From Ruminococcaceae bacterium UBA1036 (GTDB lineage: Bacteria; Bacillota; Clostridia; Oscillospirales; Acutalibacteraceae), in NCBI GenBank assembly GCA_002316805.1, contig DCEF01000021.1, positions 1,645 through 25,730 on the forward strand: 24,086 bases of DNA, written 5' to 3'. Below, one piece after another: positions 1-6,995 of the stretch. The position numbers were made by a program, and so were the translations under genes. The notes below the pieces were generated by a model, which had not been told where the DNA came from, did not search any database, and saw only the letters and a program-made list of their open reading frames with translations. Within the stretch, counting starts at the first letter, position 1, and the number at the start of each line of letters is the position of its first letter.

Positions 1-131
1 GGCTGAAGCTATTTTCGGAAGCGAGGTTTCCCCAGATTGCCCAGGCTGTGGAGATGCCGGAGAGCACGGTTAAAAGCCGCTACTATGCAGCGGTTAAAAA
101 AATTCAGTCAAGGCTGGAGGGAAAAGTATGA
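1..131 (+). CDS. ECF-type RNA polymerase sigma factor, C-terminal fragment
   Basis: Only the last 42 codons are inside the window (reading frame from base 3, stop TGA at 129-131). The visible peptide contains a sigma region 4 helix-turn-helix of the form FPQIAQAVEMPESTVKSRY, followed by a basic helix ending in RLEGKV. This is the -35-binding domain typical of sigma-70 family ECF proteins. The stop overlaps the next start (ATGA, 128-131), so the gene is translationally coupled to the membrane protein and ABC genes behind it. By analogy with other sigma-membrane protein-ABC operons, it probably controls its own operon in response to an envelope signal; that is inference. The N-terminal sigma region 2 is outside the window, so the subclass cannot be assigned. 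Confidence 0.8.
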   Translation, partial: LKLFSEARFPQIAQAVEMPESTVKSRYYAAVKKIQSRLEGKV

Positions 132-880
132 AGATTGAATATCCGACGCCGCAGGAACAGCATGATTCAATTGAACGCATTGTAAAGTACGGCCTTCCGC
201 AGCGCTCTGCATTTGCTGAATTGAGGGAAATGTTCCGCAGCCTTGGCCCGCGCGTTATTTTCTATGGCCAGGGCGATGTTATGTTTATCGCTGCAATGGC
301 CGTTGCATTCATCGCTTATTATCTTGTGCAGCTTGCATGCCAGCCGGGCATTGGCAAAGTGGCACCGGAGTATTTGTACAGCTTTTTATTTACAGTATCG
401 CCTACAATGTACCTGCTGCTTTGCCTGCTCGGCTTCTGGAAAGAGAAACTGAGCACGGTATACGATATTAAGATGACGTGCAAGTATACTGTATGCCACC
501 TTGCGGTTTTCAGAATGCTTGCATTCAGCTGTGCAAACATAGTTGTAAATATGCTGACGGCAGGCCTGTGCTGCCTGCTGCACCTTGAATCGGATTTCTG
601 GCGGATGTTCATGGTTTCCGCAAGCGGGCTTTTTTTGCTCTCGGTGCTGCTCATTTACAGCCTGCTGTTTGGGCGCGGGATTATACCGCCGACGGTTGTT
701 TCTGTGGTATGGGTGCCTGCAAACCTGCTTTGCAATGCGTTGGCAAAGGATACTTACTGGCATTTTCTCAGAGTGGTTCCGTTGCCGCTTCATATTGCAG
801 TGACGGCCGCCCTTGCGTGTTTATATATTTTCGGCCTTAAACGGCTGTTTCTCAGAAAGAAGGAAAGAGTGTTATGCTGA
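128..880 (+). CDS. Six-pass membrane protein of the sigma/ABC operon
   Basis: A 250-residue protein with a hydrophilic N-terminus of about 45 residues and about six hydrophobic segments (roughly residues 50-70, 83-103, 125-150, 158-180, 186-205 and 218-236), ending in a basic tail. I see no enzymatic motif. The start is supported by GGAGGG six bases upstream. The gene overlaps the sigma factor stop by four bases and the ABC ATPase start by seven. The position between an ECF sigma factor and an ABC ATPase suggests either an integral partner of the transporter or a membrane-bound regulator (anti-sigma-like) that senses the substrate. Neither role can be read from the sequence itself. No recognised family; membrane location is confident, function unknown. 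Confidence 0.75.
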   Translation: MKIEYPTPQEQHDSIERIVKYGLPQRSAFAELREMFRSLGPRVIFYGQGDVMFIAAMAVAFIAYYLVQLACQPGIGKVAPEYLYSFLFTVSPTMYLLLCLLGFWKEKLSTVYDIKMTCKYTVCHLAVFRMLAFSCANIVVNMLTAGLCCLLHLESDFWRMFMVSASGLFLLSVLLIYSLLFGRGIIPPTVVSVVWVPANLLCNALAKDTYWHFLRVVPLPLHIAVTAALACLYIFGLKRLFLRKKERVLC

Positions 881-1740
881 CAGTACAGAACGTGACAAAA
901 CGCTTTGGCAGTTTTACTGCACTTGAGGACATCAACCTTGAGTTCGGGAAAGGCGTTTATGGCCTGCTGGCGCCTAATGGGGCAGGCAAGACGACGCTTA
1001 TGAAAATGATAGTGACGCTGCTGTTTCCCACAAAAGGGCGGATACTATGCGACGGGAAAGAGATCCTGAGCATGGGCGAAAACTACAGGGAAAAAATAGG
1101 CTACCTCCCGCAGGAATTTGGTTATTACAGGAATGATTCCCCGCGGCAGTACCTGCGTTACCTCGGCGCGCTGAAAGGGCTGGAGCGCAAGGCGGCGGAA
1201 ATCCGGATTGACAGGCTGCTTGAAAAGGTAGGCCTTGCCGATGTAAAAGATAAAAAAATGAAGAAATTTTCCGGTGGCATGGTGCAGCGCGTCGGAATAG
1301 CGCAGGCATTGCTTGGAAATCCGGAGATACTTGTTCTCGATGAGCCGACGGCAGGTCTTGACCCGAAAGAACGCGCGCGGTTCCGCAACCTGATTTCTGA
1401 ACTTTCAAAAGACCGCACAGTTATACTTTCAACCCATATAGTTTCAGATATCGAAAGCGTTGCCAATAGAATAGTGATGCTTAAAGACCATTCGGTTTAC
1501 TGTGATACGGACTGCAGCAGCCTGTGCGGAATGATGGGCGGCAAAGTGTTCGAATGCAGTGTGCCGCAGAAAGAGGCCGACAGTTTCGAAATGTCGCACC
1601 TCGTCATATCGCGCAGGGAAGAACCAGGGCAGACGCATTTCCGCTTTGCACAGGATGGTGAAAAAGGGCTTCCGCCGCAGGCAAAACCGGTGCAGCCAGA
1701 CCTGGAAGACGTCTTCCTCTATGTTTACAGGGAGGACTGA
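874..1740 (+). CDS. ABC transporter ATP-binding protein (export type)
   Basis: A 288-residue ATPase that would energise the permeases encoded directly downstream. The nucleotide-binding domain is complete: Walker A APNGAGKTT at residues 33-41 (the usual leading Gly is Ala), Q-loop near residue 80 (LPQEFG), signature FSGGMVQRV at 132-140, Walker B ILVLDEPTAGLDP at 152-164 and the switch His at about 188 (STH). A C-terminal extension of about 75 residues follows, as in ABC-2/BcrA-like drug and peptide exporters and antibiotic self-protection systems. The start overlaps the preceding gene by seven bases, and the next permease begins three bases after the stop, so the proteins are probably made together. 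The substrate is unknown; a peptide, lantibiotic or other envelope-active compound is the usual guess for this architecture. Confidence 0.92.
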   Translation: MLTVQNVTKRFGSFTALEDINLEFGKGVYGLLAPNGAGKTTLMKMIVTLLFPTKGRILCDGKEILSMGENYREKIGYLPQEFGYYRNDSPRQYLRYLGALKGLERKAAEIRIDRLLEKVGLADVKDKKMKKFSGGMVQRVGIAQALLGNPEILVLDEPTAGLDPKERARFRNLISELSKDRTVILSTHIVSDIESVANRIVMLKDHSVYCDTDCSSLCGMMGGKVFECSVPQKEADSFEMSHLVISRREEPGQTHFRFAQDGEKGLPPQAKPVQPDLEDVFLYVYRED

Positions 1741-1743
1741 ACC

Positions 1744-3039
1744 ATGCGAGTTTTTGTTTGCCAGCTTAAGCGGATTCTCCGAGCGCCGTTTTTTCTTGGC
1801 CTGCTTGCCGTCTTCCTTGCGTTTGACCTTTACCTTGTTTTTTCGGAGGCGAGCGGCCATAAAAACGACTGGGAAAACTGCAGGCGGTCGGTTAACATGG
1901 TTAACGCCGTTGCAGAAGAGACGGGCACAAAGATAAACAGCACGGACTTTAAGAAGAAATTTGCCGTTGTGCTTGACAGCCATAAGCGCGATTTGAAAAG
2001 CTTTTACCGCCAGAAAACGGGAAAAGAATCAGATGACCTGTCAGTCATGCTGGATAACTTGGAAGGCAATATTTACCAGATGACGGGTGAAGAGAAAAAC
2101 CGCCTGTATGATGACACCACAGTCTTGAACCTTGAAAACATACTGCAGAACCGTTTTGGCGTCTACAGAAATACCAACTTCAAAAAAGACAGTGAAACGT
2201 ACATACGTGCAGAAAAACTTGAAGGCTTTCAGGCTGAATTCATAAGGAAAAACAGCGCGGCACTCCAGTCCCGTGTGAAAGGAATTGAAACGGACGGCGA
2301 AGAAGACGAGCTTTATTTTCCCGGCGACATGTGCCGTACGCATGGTTTCCTCTATGGGATACTGTTCCGGGCTTTGGTATTTGAAAGCGCCTTGCTCGGT
2401 GTGCTGATTATGATGTACATAGTGAATTTTGAGTTCATGCACGGGACGCAGGCGCTTGCCTATTCGAGCCGCCGAGGGCGGAAACTTGCAACCAACCAGT
2501 TCGGCGCCGCGTTTATTTCAGGGCTGCTTGTGCCTGCCTTGCTTATGGCTGTGGTGCTTCCGGCATATTTTGCCCTCTTTAACTTTTCAAACCTCTGGAA
2601 CGTTTCTGTTTCGAGCCCACTTAATGTTGAAACGTCAGGAATAGGATTTTTCCCTGTGATAACATGGACGCGCATGACCGTCTTGCAGTACCTGTGGGCA
2701 ACAATTGGTCTTGCCTTTGCCTTGCAGGCCGTTTTCTGCCTGCTGGCGTTTGCCGTAGCGGTATTCTTCCGAAACAATTACGCAGGATTCGTTATATATG
2801 CCCTCGCGTCCATGGGGATAATAATGCTTCCTGAGCGCCTGCCTTGGAGCACGCCTCTGCCGGTAATTACTGCCGCCAACCCGTTTACCGCATGGAAAAA
2901 CTGCGGTTCATGGCTTGCACTTTCTGAACCAGCACTTACTTACCCATCATATTTTCCTGTGCTTTTTCTATTGTGGGGTGCCATTGTGGCTGTAGTTATT
3001 TTCTTTGGCGTTCGGCGCTTCCGCCGCGCGGATTTGTGA
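1744..3039 (+). CDS. ABC-2 type permease, first of three tandem paralogues
   Basis: A 431-residue membrane protein. It has one N-terminal membrane segment (about residues 14-34), a long hydrophilic stretch of roughly 160 residues that is probably extracytoplasmic, then about five membrane segments in the C-terminal half. The N-terminus (MRVF..QLKRIL) and the motif AYSSRRGRKL..NQF after the first C-terminal membrane segment recur in the two following genes and resemble the conserved cytoplasmic loop of ABC-2 permeases. GGGAGG sits nine bases before the start and the gene is three bases from the ATPase. It is the most divergent of the three copies and ends in a basic RRFRRADL tail rather than the HREKT tail of the others. 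Expected to form the transmembrane channel with one or both later permeases. Confidence 0.85.
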   Translation: MRVFVCQLKRILRAPFFLGLLAVFLAFDLYLVFSEASGHKNDWENCRRSVNMVNAVAEETGTKINSTDFKKKFAVVLDSHKRDLKSFYRQKTGKESDDLSVMLDNLEGNIYQMTGEEKNRLYDDTTVLNLENILQNRFGVYRNTNFKKDSETYIRAEKLEGFQAEFIRKNSAALQSRVKGIETDGEEDELYFPGDMCRTHGFLYGILFRALVFESALLGVLIMMYIVNFEFMHGTQALAYSSRRGRKLATNQFGAAFISGLLVPALLMAVVLPAYFALFNFSNLWNVSVSSPLNVETSGIGFFPVITWTRMTVLQYLWATIGLAFALQAVFCLLAFAVAVFFRNNYAGFVIYALASMGIIMLPERLPWSTPLPVITAANPFTAWKNCGSWLALSEPALTYPSYFPVLFLLWGAIVAVVIFFGVRRFRRADL

Positions 3040-3051
3040 GGAGGGATTACC

Positions 3052-4257
3052 ATGCGTATTTTCTGCCAGGAACTGAAAAAAATATTCAGCTGGAAAGTAA
3101 TACTTGCCGTTTTGGCAGTTACGTTTTTTTTATACAGTGCCAGGATGAAAGGACTGGTTTGGGATACACCGTCAAGCTATACGAAAAATCCGGAGATAGT
3201 GCTTGGAACGGAAATGGTACATAAGTACGGCCCTACCGTCAATAAAGCACAGCAGCTGGAACTTGCGGAAAAATGTAGAGAAGAAGCAGCAATGCCGCTT
3301 AACAAACGGATCTCGGAGCTGCAGGAGTTCCGCAGTGCGAAAATCCATAATATAGATGAAATGGACGCGCTGTTGTCTAAAAATGATGATGCAGGCATGA
3401 AAAAATACAATGAGCTGTCTCATATACTGGAAGATTCTCTGAGAAGTTCACCTGAAGGAGGGCATTTAGTTTACCTGTTGTTCTACTACGATACGGCAAA
3501 ATTAAATGTTGACTACCTACAGCACTATGATGAAAATGTGAAATATAAAATTCAGTCGGCACCTACAGAAAAAGCTAAAAAACGCGTTTCCGAGGTTATG
3601 GCGCGGCCAAAAAAGTCGCTTTTGCCGAATGCCCCACTAAAAAATGAGTCGGACGGGTTTACCGAATGCCTTGCAGTCATGCTCCTTGCTACCGTGATGC
3701 TGTTCATTGGCCCATACCTCGTGCGTGAAAACAGGAGCGGCGTCAGGAGCATTGCCTACACGTGCCGCAGTGGGCGTGCGGTTTTCGGCACTCAGATTGC
3801 CGCGGCAGCGGCCGCTGCTGTGGTTGCCATGCTGGTGCAGATAGCCGCTTTTCTGGCTCTTTACTTTACAGGGCCGCACAGGGTTGATCTGCCGTTTTTT
3901 GGCTGTGATATTTCGGGGCTATATAATGATATAAACAGCGATACATATTGGTGGAATATGACTTTCGGTCAGCTGTTTGTCTGGCGGGGGCTTATCATGT
4001 TTCTCATAGCTTTCGGGTTCGGCCTGATAATGTTTGCGGCATCACGGTTCTGCAAGAACTACATTGCAATGCTTGCCATAATGGCACCGGTTGGGTTCGG
4101 CGGCGCAAAACTGATGGTCTGGCTGTTCGACCGGCTGTTCAGTGTCCTTCGCACTCAGCACATAGAAATCACCGTTTGTGCTCTGGTAGTGCTGGTCCCA
4201 CTTGCTGCCTGCCTGATTTTGCTGCACAGGGAAAAAACGAAGGAGATACTTTCGTAA
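3052..4257 (+). CDS. ABC-2 type permease, second of three tandem paralogues
   Basis: A 401-residue membrane protein with the same plan as its neighbours: N-terminal membrane segment (about residues 15-30), a hydrophilic, partly coiled-coil-like domain up to about residue 210, then membrane segments to the C-terminus. Shared landmarks are the N-terminal MR.FC.ELKKI..WK, the loop LVRENRSGVRSIAY with a nearby GR....QIAAA, and the tail ILLHREKTKEIL. The start is preceded by GAGGAGGG overlapping the previous stop (gap 12 bases). It pairs closely with the next gene, with recognisable identity at both ends, so the two are a tandem duplication. Likely a channel subunit for the ATPase at 874; the hydrophilic domain may handle the substrate at the outer face (inference). 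Confidence 0.85.
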   Translation: MRIFCQELKKIFSWKVILAVLAVTFFLYSARMKGLVWDTPSSYTKNPEIVLGTEMVHKYGPTVNKAQQLELAEKCREEAAMPLNKRISELQEFRSAKIHNIDEMDALLSKNDDAGMKKYNELSHILEDSLRSSPEGGHLVYLLFYYDTAKLNVDYLQHYDENVKYKIQSAPTEKAKKRVSEVMARPKKSLLPNAPLKNESDGFTECLAVMLLATVMLFIGPYLVRENRSGVRSIAYTCRSGRAVFGTQIAAAAAAAVVAMLVQIAAFLALYFTGPHRVDLPFFGCDISGLYNDINSDTYWWNMTFGQLFVWRGLIMFLIAFGFGLIMFAASRFCKNYIAMLAIMAPVGFGGAKLMVWLFDRLFSVLRTQHIEITVCALVVLVPLAACLILLHREKTKEILS

Positions 4258-4281
4258 AAAGCCGTGAGGAGCTGAGAATGT

Positions 4282-5412
4282 ATGCGTGTTTTCTGGGAAG
4301 AGCTGAAAAAGGTAATGAATTGGAAATTGCTTCTGGCCATTTTCCTTTTCAGCCTGATGTATTATAAAATGTTTATTTTTTATCACATGTATATGGAATA
4401 CAGTAGTCCAGTCGCGTTAGGATTAATTAAAACCAGTGGGGTGCTGCTTAAAAAATACGGCACTACGGTAAGCCCGGACGAACTGAAAGACTTTGAAAAA
4501 AATTATGTTGCCAAGGCGAAAATGGCACTGAATCAGAAAATTGCCGGACTGGAAGATTTCCGCAAGGCAAAGATTACTGATGCCGATCAGCTTGACAATG
4601 TTAATGATGGTACGGAAAACGGGAACGCCCTTTATGAAAAGCTTGTGGAAGAATTGGACAACGCAGGTTCGTCAGGGCGCTTAGAAACGCCGCAGGAGAG
4701 AGATGGACCGTATAATTTGTATATATGTGCAAGGGATGAGGCGGACTCGCTGCGTTTGTATCCGGAGCAGGTCAAACAACTTAAAGCAAGAGGAATAGAA
4801 TCCAGAAAGGAACCGACCGTTTTGCCGCAGCCTGTTTCTTCGGCATGGTCTGGGCTTGCAAGTGACTTTGCCGTTCTGCTTATGGTTACGTCGGCGCTAA
4901 TTGCCGCACCATGTCTGGTGCGGGAGAATCGGGCAAACGTAAAAGGGCTTGCCTATTCAGCAAAAAAGGGGAGAAAACTTTTTGCCATTCAGTTTGCCGC
5001 CGTCCTTGCCGGTGCGTTTTTAGCTGTGCTGGCTCAGGCCGCCGGCTTCTTTGCCCTTTACATTTTTGGATACCATAAAGTTGACCAGCAGTTTTGGAAC
5101 TGCTGTATGTATAACATTGCAGCATACCCCGAAACATTTGGGCAGTATATTGTTGCCGATGCGGTTACAGCTTTGCTTTTTGCACTCGGCATGGCGCTTT
5201 TGAGTTTCGCAGTTTCAAAATTATGCAGGAATTATATAGCGCTTATGGCTGCGGAAATTCCACTGCTGTTTTTAGTGGGCAGACTGTCTGTGTGGTCCTT
5301 GCAGAATTCATTTGAAACAAAACGCATGGCAGCCTGTGCGGCAGCTTTTTTAATCCCTATGGCTGTATGCCTGATTCTGCTGCACAGGGAGAAAACGACC
5401 GATGTGGTTTAA
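4282..5412 (+). CDS. ABC-2 type permease, third of three tandem paralogues
   Basis: A 376-residue membrane protein closely related to the preceding one: N-terminus MRVFWEELKKVMNWK, loop LVRENRANVKGLAY followed by GRKLFAIQFAA, and tail ILLHREKTTDVV. The hydrophilic domain between the first membrane segment and about residue 190 is shorter than in the other two copies. The start codon ATG at 4282 follows a GAGGAG element and lies 24 bases after the preceding stop. It closes the ABC operon: a large hairpin follows at 5465-5514 and the next gene has its own promoter. Together the cluster encodes one ATPase and three permease-like subunits. Whether all three assemble together or form alternative transporters cannot be told from sequence. 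Confidence 0.85.
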   Translation: MRVFWEELKKVMNWKLLLAIFLFSLMYYKMFIFYHMYMEYSSPVALGLIKTSGVLLKKYGTTVSPDELKDFEKNYVAKAKMALNQKIAGLEDFRKAKITDADQLDNVNDGTENGNALYEKLVEELDNAGSSGRLETPQERDGPYNLYICARDEADSLRLYPEQVKQLKARGIESRKEPTVLPQPVSSAWSGLASDFAVLLMVTSALIAAPCLVRENRANVKGLAYSAKKGRKLFAIQFAAVLAGAFLAVLAQAAGFFALYIFGYHKVDQQFWNCCMYNIAAYPETFGQYIVADAVTALLFALGMALLSFAVSKLCRNYIALMAAEIPLLFLVGRLSVWSLQNSFETKRMAACAAAFLIPMAVCLILLHREKTTDVV

Positions 5413-5464
5413 TAATGTAGTAGGGATCATGCTTAAAATACCAGCTAATGGTAAAAAGCAATCG

Positions 5465-5514
5465 GCGAAAAACAGAAAGCAGGATAAAAACGCCTGCAAT
5501 TTTCCATTTTTCGC
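5465..5514 (+). terminator. Hairpin terminator behind the ABC operon
   Basis: A long stem built from an outer pair GCGAAAAA/TTTTTCGC (5465-5472 with 5507-5514), a GAAA/TTTC segment and an inner GCAGG/CCTGC (5479-5483 with 5493-5497). It stands 52 bases after the last permease stop and ahead of the liv promoter. The T-run lies inside the right arm instead of directly after a GC stem, so it is not a textbook intrinsic terminator. Confidence 0.55.
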
Positions 5515-5522
5515 TATTTGTC

Positions 5523-5536
5523 ATAAAAATTTTTAT
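5523..5536. repeat. A/T-only palindrome upstream of the liv promoter
   Basis: ATAAAAATTTTTAT is a perfect 14-base palindrome ending 33 bases before the -35 box. The surrounding bases are also A/T rich, so it could act as an UP-like element or a bent-DNA or regulator site. Such palindromes also arise by chance in A/T-rich spacers. Confidence 0.35.
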
Positions 5537-5569
5537 AATTTAAAGTAACACCTTGTTAAAACAAAACGA

Positions 5570-5598
5570 TTGACAGCCAACGGATAGTGGTTTATAAT
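5570..5598 (+). promoter_or_regulatory. Consensus sigma-A promoter of the liv operon or leader RNA
   Basis: TTGACA (5570-5575), exactly 17 bases, TATAAT (5593-5598): both hexamers match the vegetative consensus perfectly. Transcription would start near 5605, leaving about 155 bases of leader before livJ. An essentially ideal promoter in front of an uptake operon implies that control happens after initiation or through a repressor, which fits the hairpins in the leader. Confidence 0.85.
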
Positions 5599-5673
5599 AG
5601 CAACTAATCATTTAAAAAGATTTCACAAAAAAACAATAAAAAATTAACGCATTAGACAAAACTACTTATATTA

Positions 5674-5720
5674 TGCACAAAAGTGTGCAAATCGATTGAA
5701 TTGATTTGCACACTTTTTCT
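5674..5720 (+). promoter_or_regulatory. Terminator/anti-terminator hairpin pair in the livJ leader
   Basis: A perfect 15-base inverted repeat, AAAAGTGTGCAAATC (5679-5693) with its complement at 5703-5717 and a 9-base loop, is followed by CTTT and resembles an intrinsic terminator. It lies between the consensus promoter and the livJ ribosome binding site. A second hairpin, TGCACA-AAAG-TGTGCA (5674-5689), uses the left arm of the terminator, so the two cannot form together. That is the architecture of a transcription attenuator. Alternatively, promoter plus terminator could define a free small RNA of about 115 bases. No T-box, leader peptide or riboswitch consensus is visible in the short leader. 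Confidence 0.6.
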
Positions 5721-5761
5721 TTAAACTTTTTTCGATGAGAGGAATAAGGAGGAAAAGAACA

Positions 5762-6919
5762 ATGCTCAAAAAATTTGTAGCGTGTGCACTCAGTGTGGCA
5801 CTGGTAGCAGGCTTTGCCGGTTGTTCAGGCAATGCTTCAGGCCAAGGAGGCTCACCGGCAGGCGGTGCTGCCGGTGGTACTATTAAAATCGGCTTTATAG
5901 GGCCTCTTACAGGCAGTGCATCATCATACGGCCAGTCAAGCCAGAGGGGACTTCAGCTTTTAGAGGAGCAAACCAATAAAGCGGGCGGCATAAACGGGCA
6001 GAAAGTAAAAGTGATTTCCGTCGACGACGAAGGCAAACCTGCTTCTGCTGTGAACGGCGGCCAGAAGCTGATAAACAGCGACAAAGTTGCAGCAATCGTA
6101 GGGCCTGTTACAAGCACGAGCGCCAACTCACTCGCACCCATATGCCAGAGGTATAATATCCCAATGATTACAGGTACAGGGACGAACGTGAACATAACAA
6201 AATCCGGTGACTGCATTTTCCGCACGTGTTTTACAGACCCGTTTCAGGGCAAAATAATGGCAAAATTTGCAACGGATGACCGCAAGGCCAAGACAGCAGC
6301 CATACTTTACAACAATGGCGATGATTACTCAAAGGGCCTTGCGGAAGCATTCAAGAGCAGTTTCACGGGCACCATTGTAGACACTGAAACATACAACACC
6401 GGTGACAAAGACTTCAATGCCCAGCTAACGAAGATAGCGCCGCATAAGCCTGATGTCCTTTTCCTGCCTGACTATTATTCAGTCGTGTCAATCATTATGA
6501 AAGAAGCGCGCAATGTTGGCATAAAGTCTACATTCCTTGGCGGCGACGGGTTCGACTCGCCTGAGCTGTTCTCAATAGGCGGCGACGCTGTTAACGGCGC
6601 TTATTTCTCAGACCACTATTCCGCTACAGACCCTTCGAAAGAAGTTGCGCAGTTCATCAAGGACTACAAAGCAAAATACAATTCTGACCCGGACGCTTTT
6701 GCAGCACTGACATATGATGCCGGCAAAGTGCTTTTTGACAGTATTAAAAAGACCAAATCCACAGATGCAAATGTGGTTAAAAACGCAATGAAAGCATATA
6801 ATGGGCAGCTTGTATGCGGCAATATTAAGTTCGACAGTGACCGCAACGCCGTGAAAGCCGCCGTTATAATCAAAACGCAGGGTGGTAAGGAAACGTTCTA
6901 CAAGAAATTTTTGGCCTGA
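5762..6919 (+). CDS. livJ: Branched-chain amino acid ABC transporter, substrate-binding lipoprotein
   Basis: A 385-residue periplasmic-binding-fold lipoprotein that would capture leucine, isoleucine or valine (or a related amino acid) outside the membrane and deliver it to LivHM. The start at 5762 is chosen over an in-frame ATG at 5735 because AAGGAGG (5746-5752) lies nine bases upstream of it and the protein then opens with a proper signal peptide, MLKKFVACALSVALVAG, and a lipobox FAGC with the acylated Cys at residue 21. A Gly/Ser/Ala linker follows, then the family start IKIGFIGPLTG and motifs such as GGINGQKV and AAIVGPVTS. First gene of a five-gene operon controlled by the leader hairpins. 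Ligand specificity cannot be fixed by eye; amide- or urea-binding relatives look similar. Confidence 0.93.
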   Translation: MLKKFVACALSVALVAGFAGCSGNASGQGGSPAGGAAGGTIKIGFIGPLTGSASSYGQSSQRGLQLLEEQTNKAGGINGQKVKVISVDDEGKPASAVNGGQKLINSDKVAAIVGPVTSTSANSLAPICQRYNIPMITGTGTNVNITKSGDCIFRTCFTDPFQGKIMAKFATDDRKAKTAAILYNNGDDYSKGLAEAFKSSFTGTIVDTETYNTGDKDFNAQLTKIAPHKPDVLFLPDYYSVVSIIMKEARNVGIKSTFLGGDGFDSPELFSIGGDAVNGAYFSDHYSATDPSKEVAQFIKDYKAKYNSDPDAFAALTYDAGKVLFDSIKKTKSTDANVVKNAMKAYNGQLVCGNIKFDSDRNAVKAAVIIKTQGGKETFYKKFLA

Positions 6920-6944
6920 CTGAAAAGCCCAGAGGAACAAATAT

Positions 6945-6969
6945 GGGGAATGCTTCTTCGGCGTTTTCC
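6945..6969 (+). other. Intercistronic stem-loop between livJ and livH
   Basis: GGGGAATGC (6945-6953) pairs with GCGTTTTCC (6961-6969), nine pairs including G-T wobbles, around the loop TTCTTCG. There is no T-run, so it is not a terminator. In binding-protein-dependent operons such hairpins often protect the upstream mRNA and let the binding protein be made in excess over the permeases; that role is inferred from position. Confidence 0.5.
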
Positions 6970-6995
6970 AATGCTGACAGAAGGAGGTAAAGAAA

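Noticed and set aside
874..5412. Calling the ABC operon a bacitracin exporter because uppP lies in the same window
   Set aside because: uppP is 9 kb away in a different transcription unit, and UppP is a core gene. The ATPase only resembles BcrA in general architecture, so the substrate remains unassigned.
5735..5761. Upstream in-frame ATG for livJ adding nine residues
   Set aside because: The Shine-Dalgarno AAGGAGG at 5746-5752 lies inside this extension, and the lipoprotein signal peptide begins cleanly at 5762.
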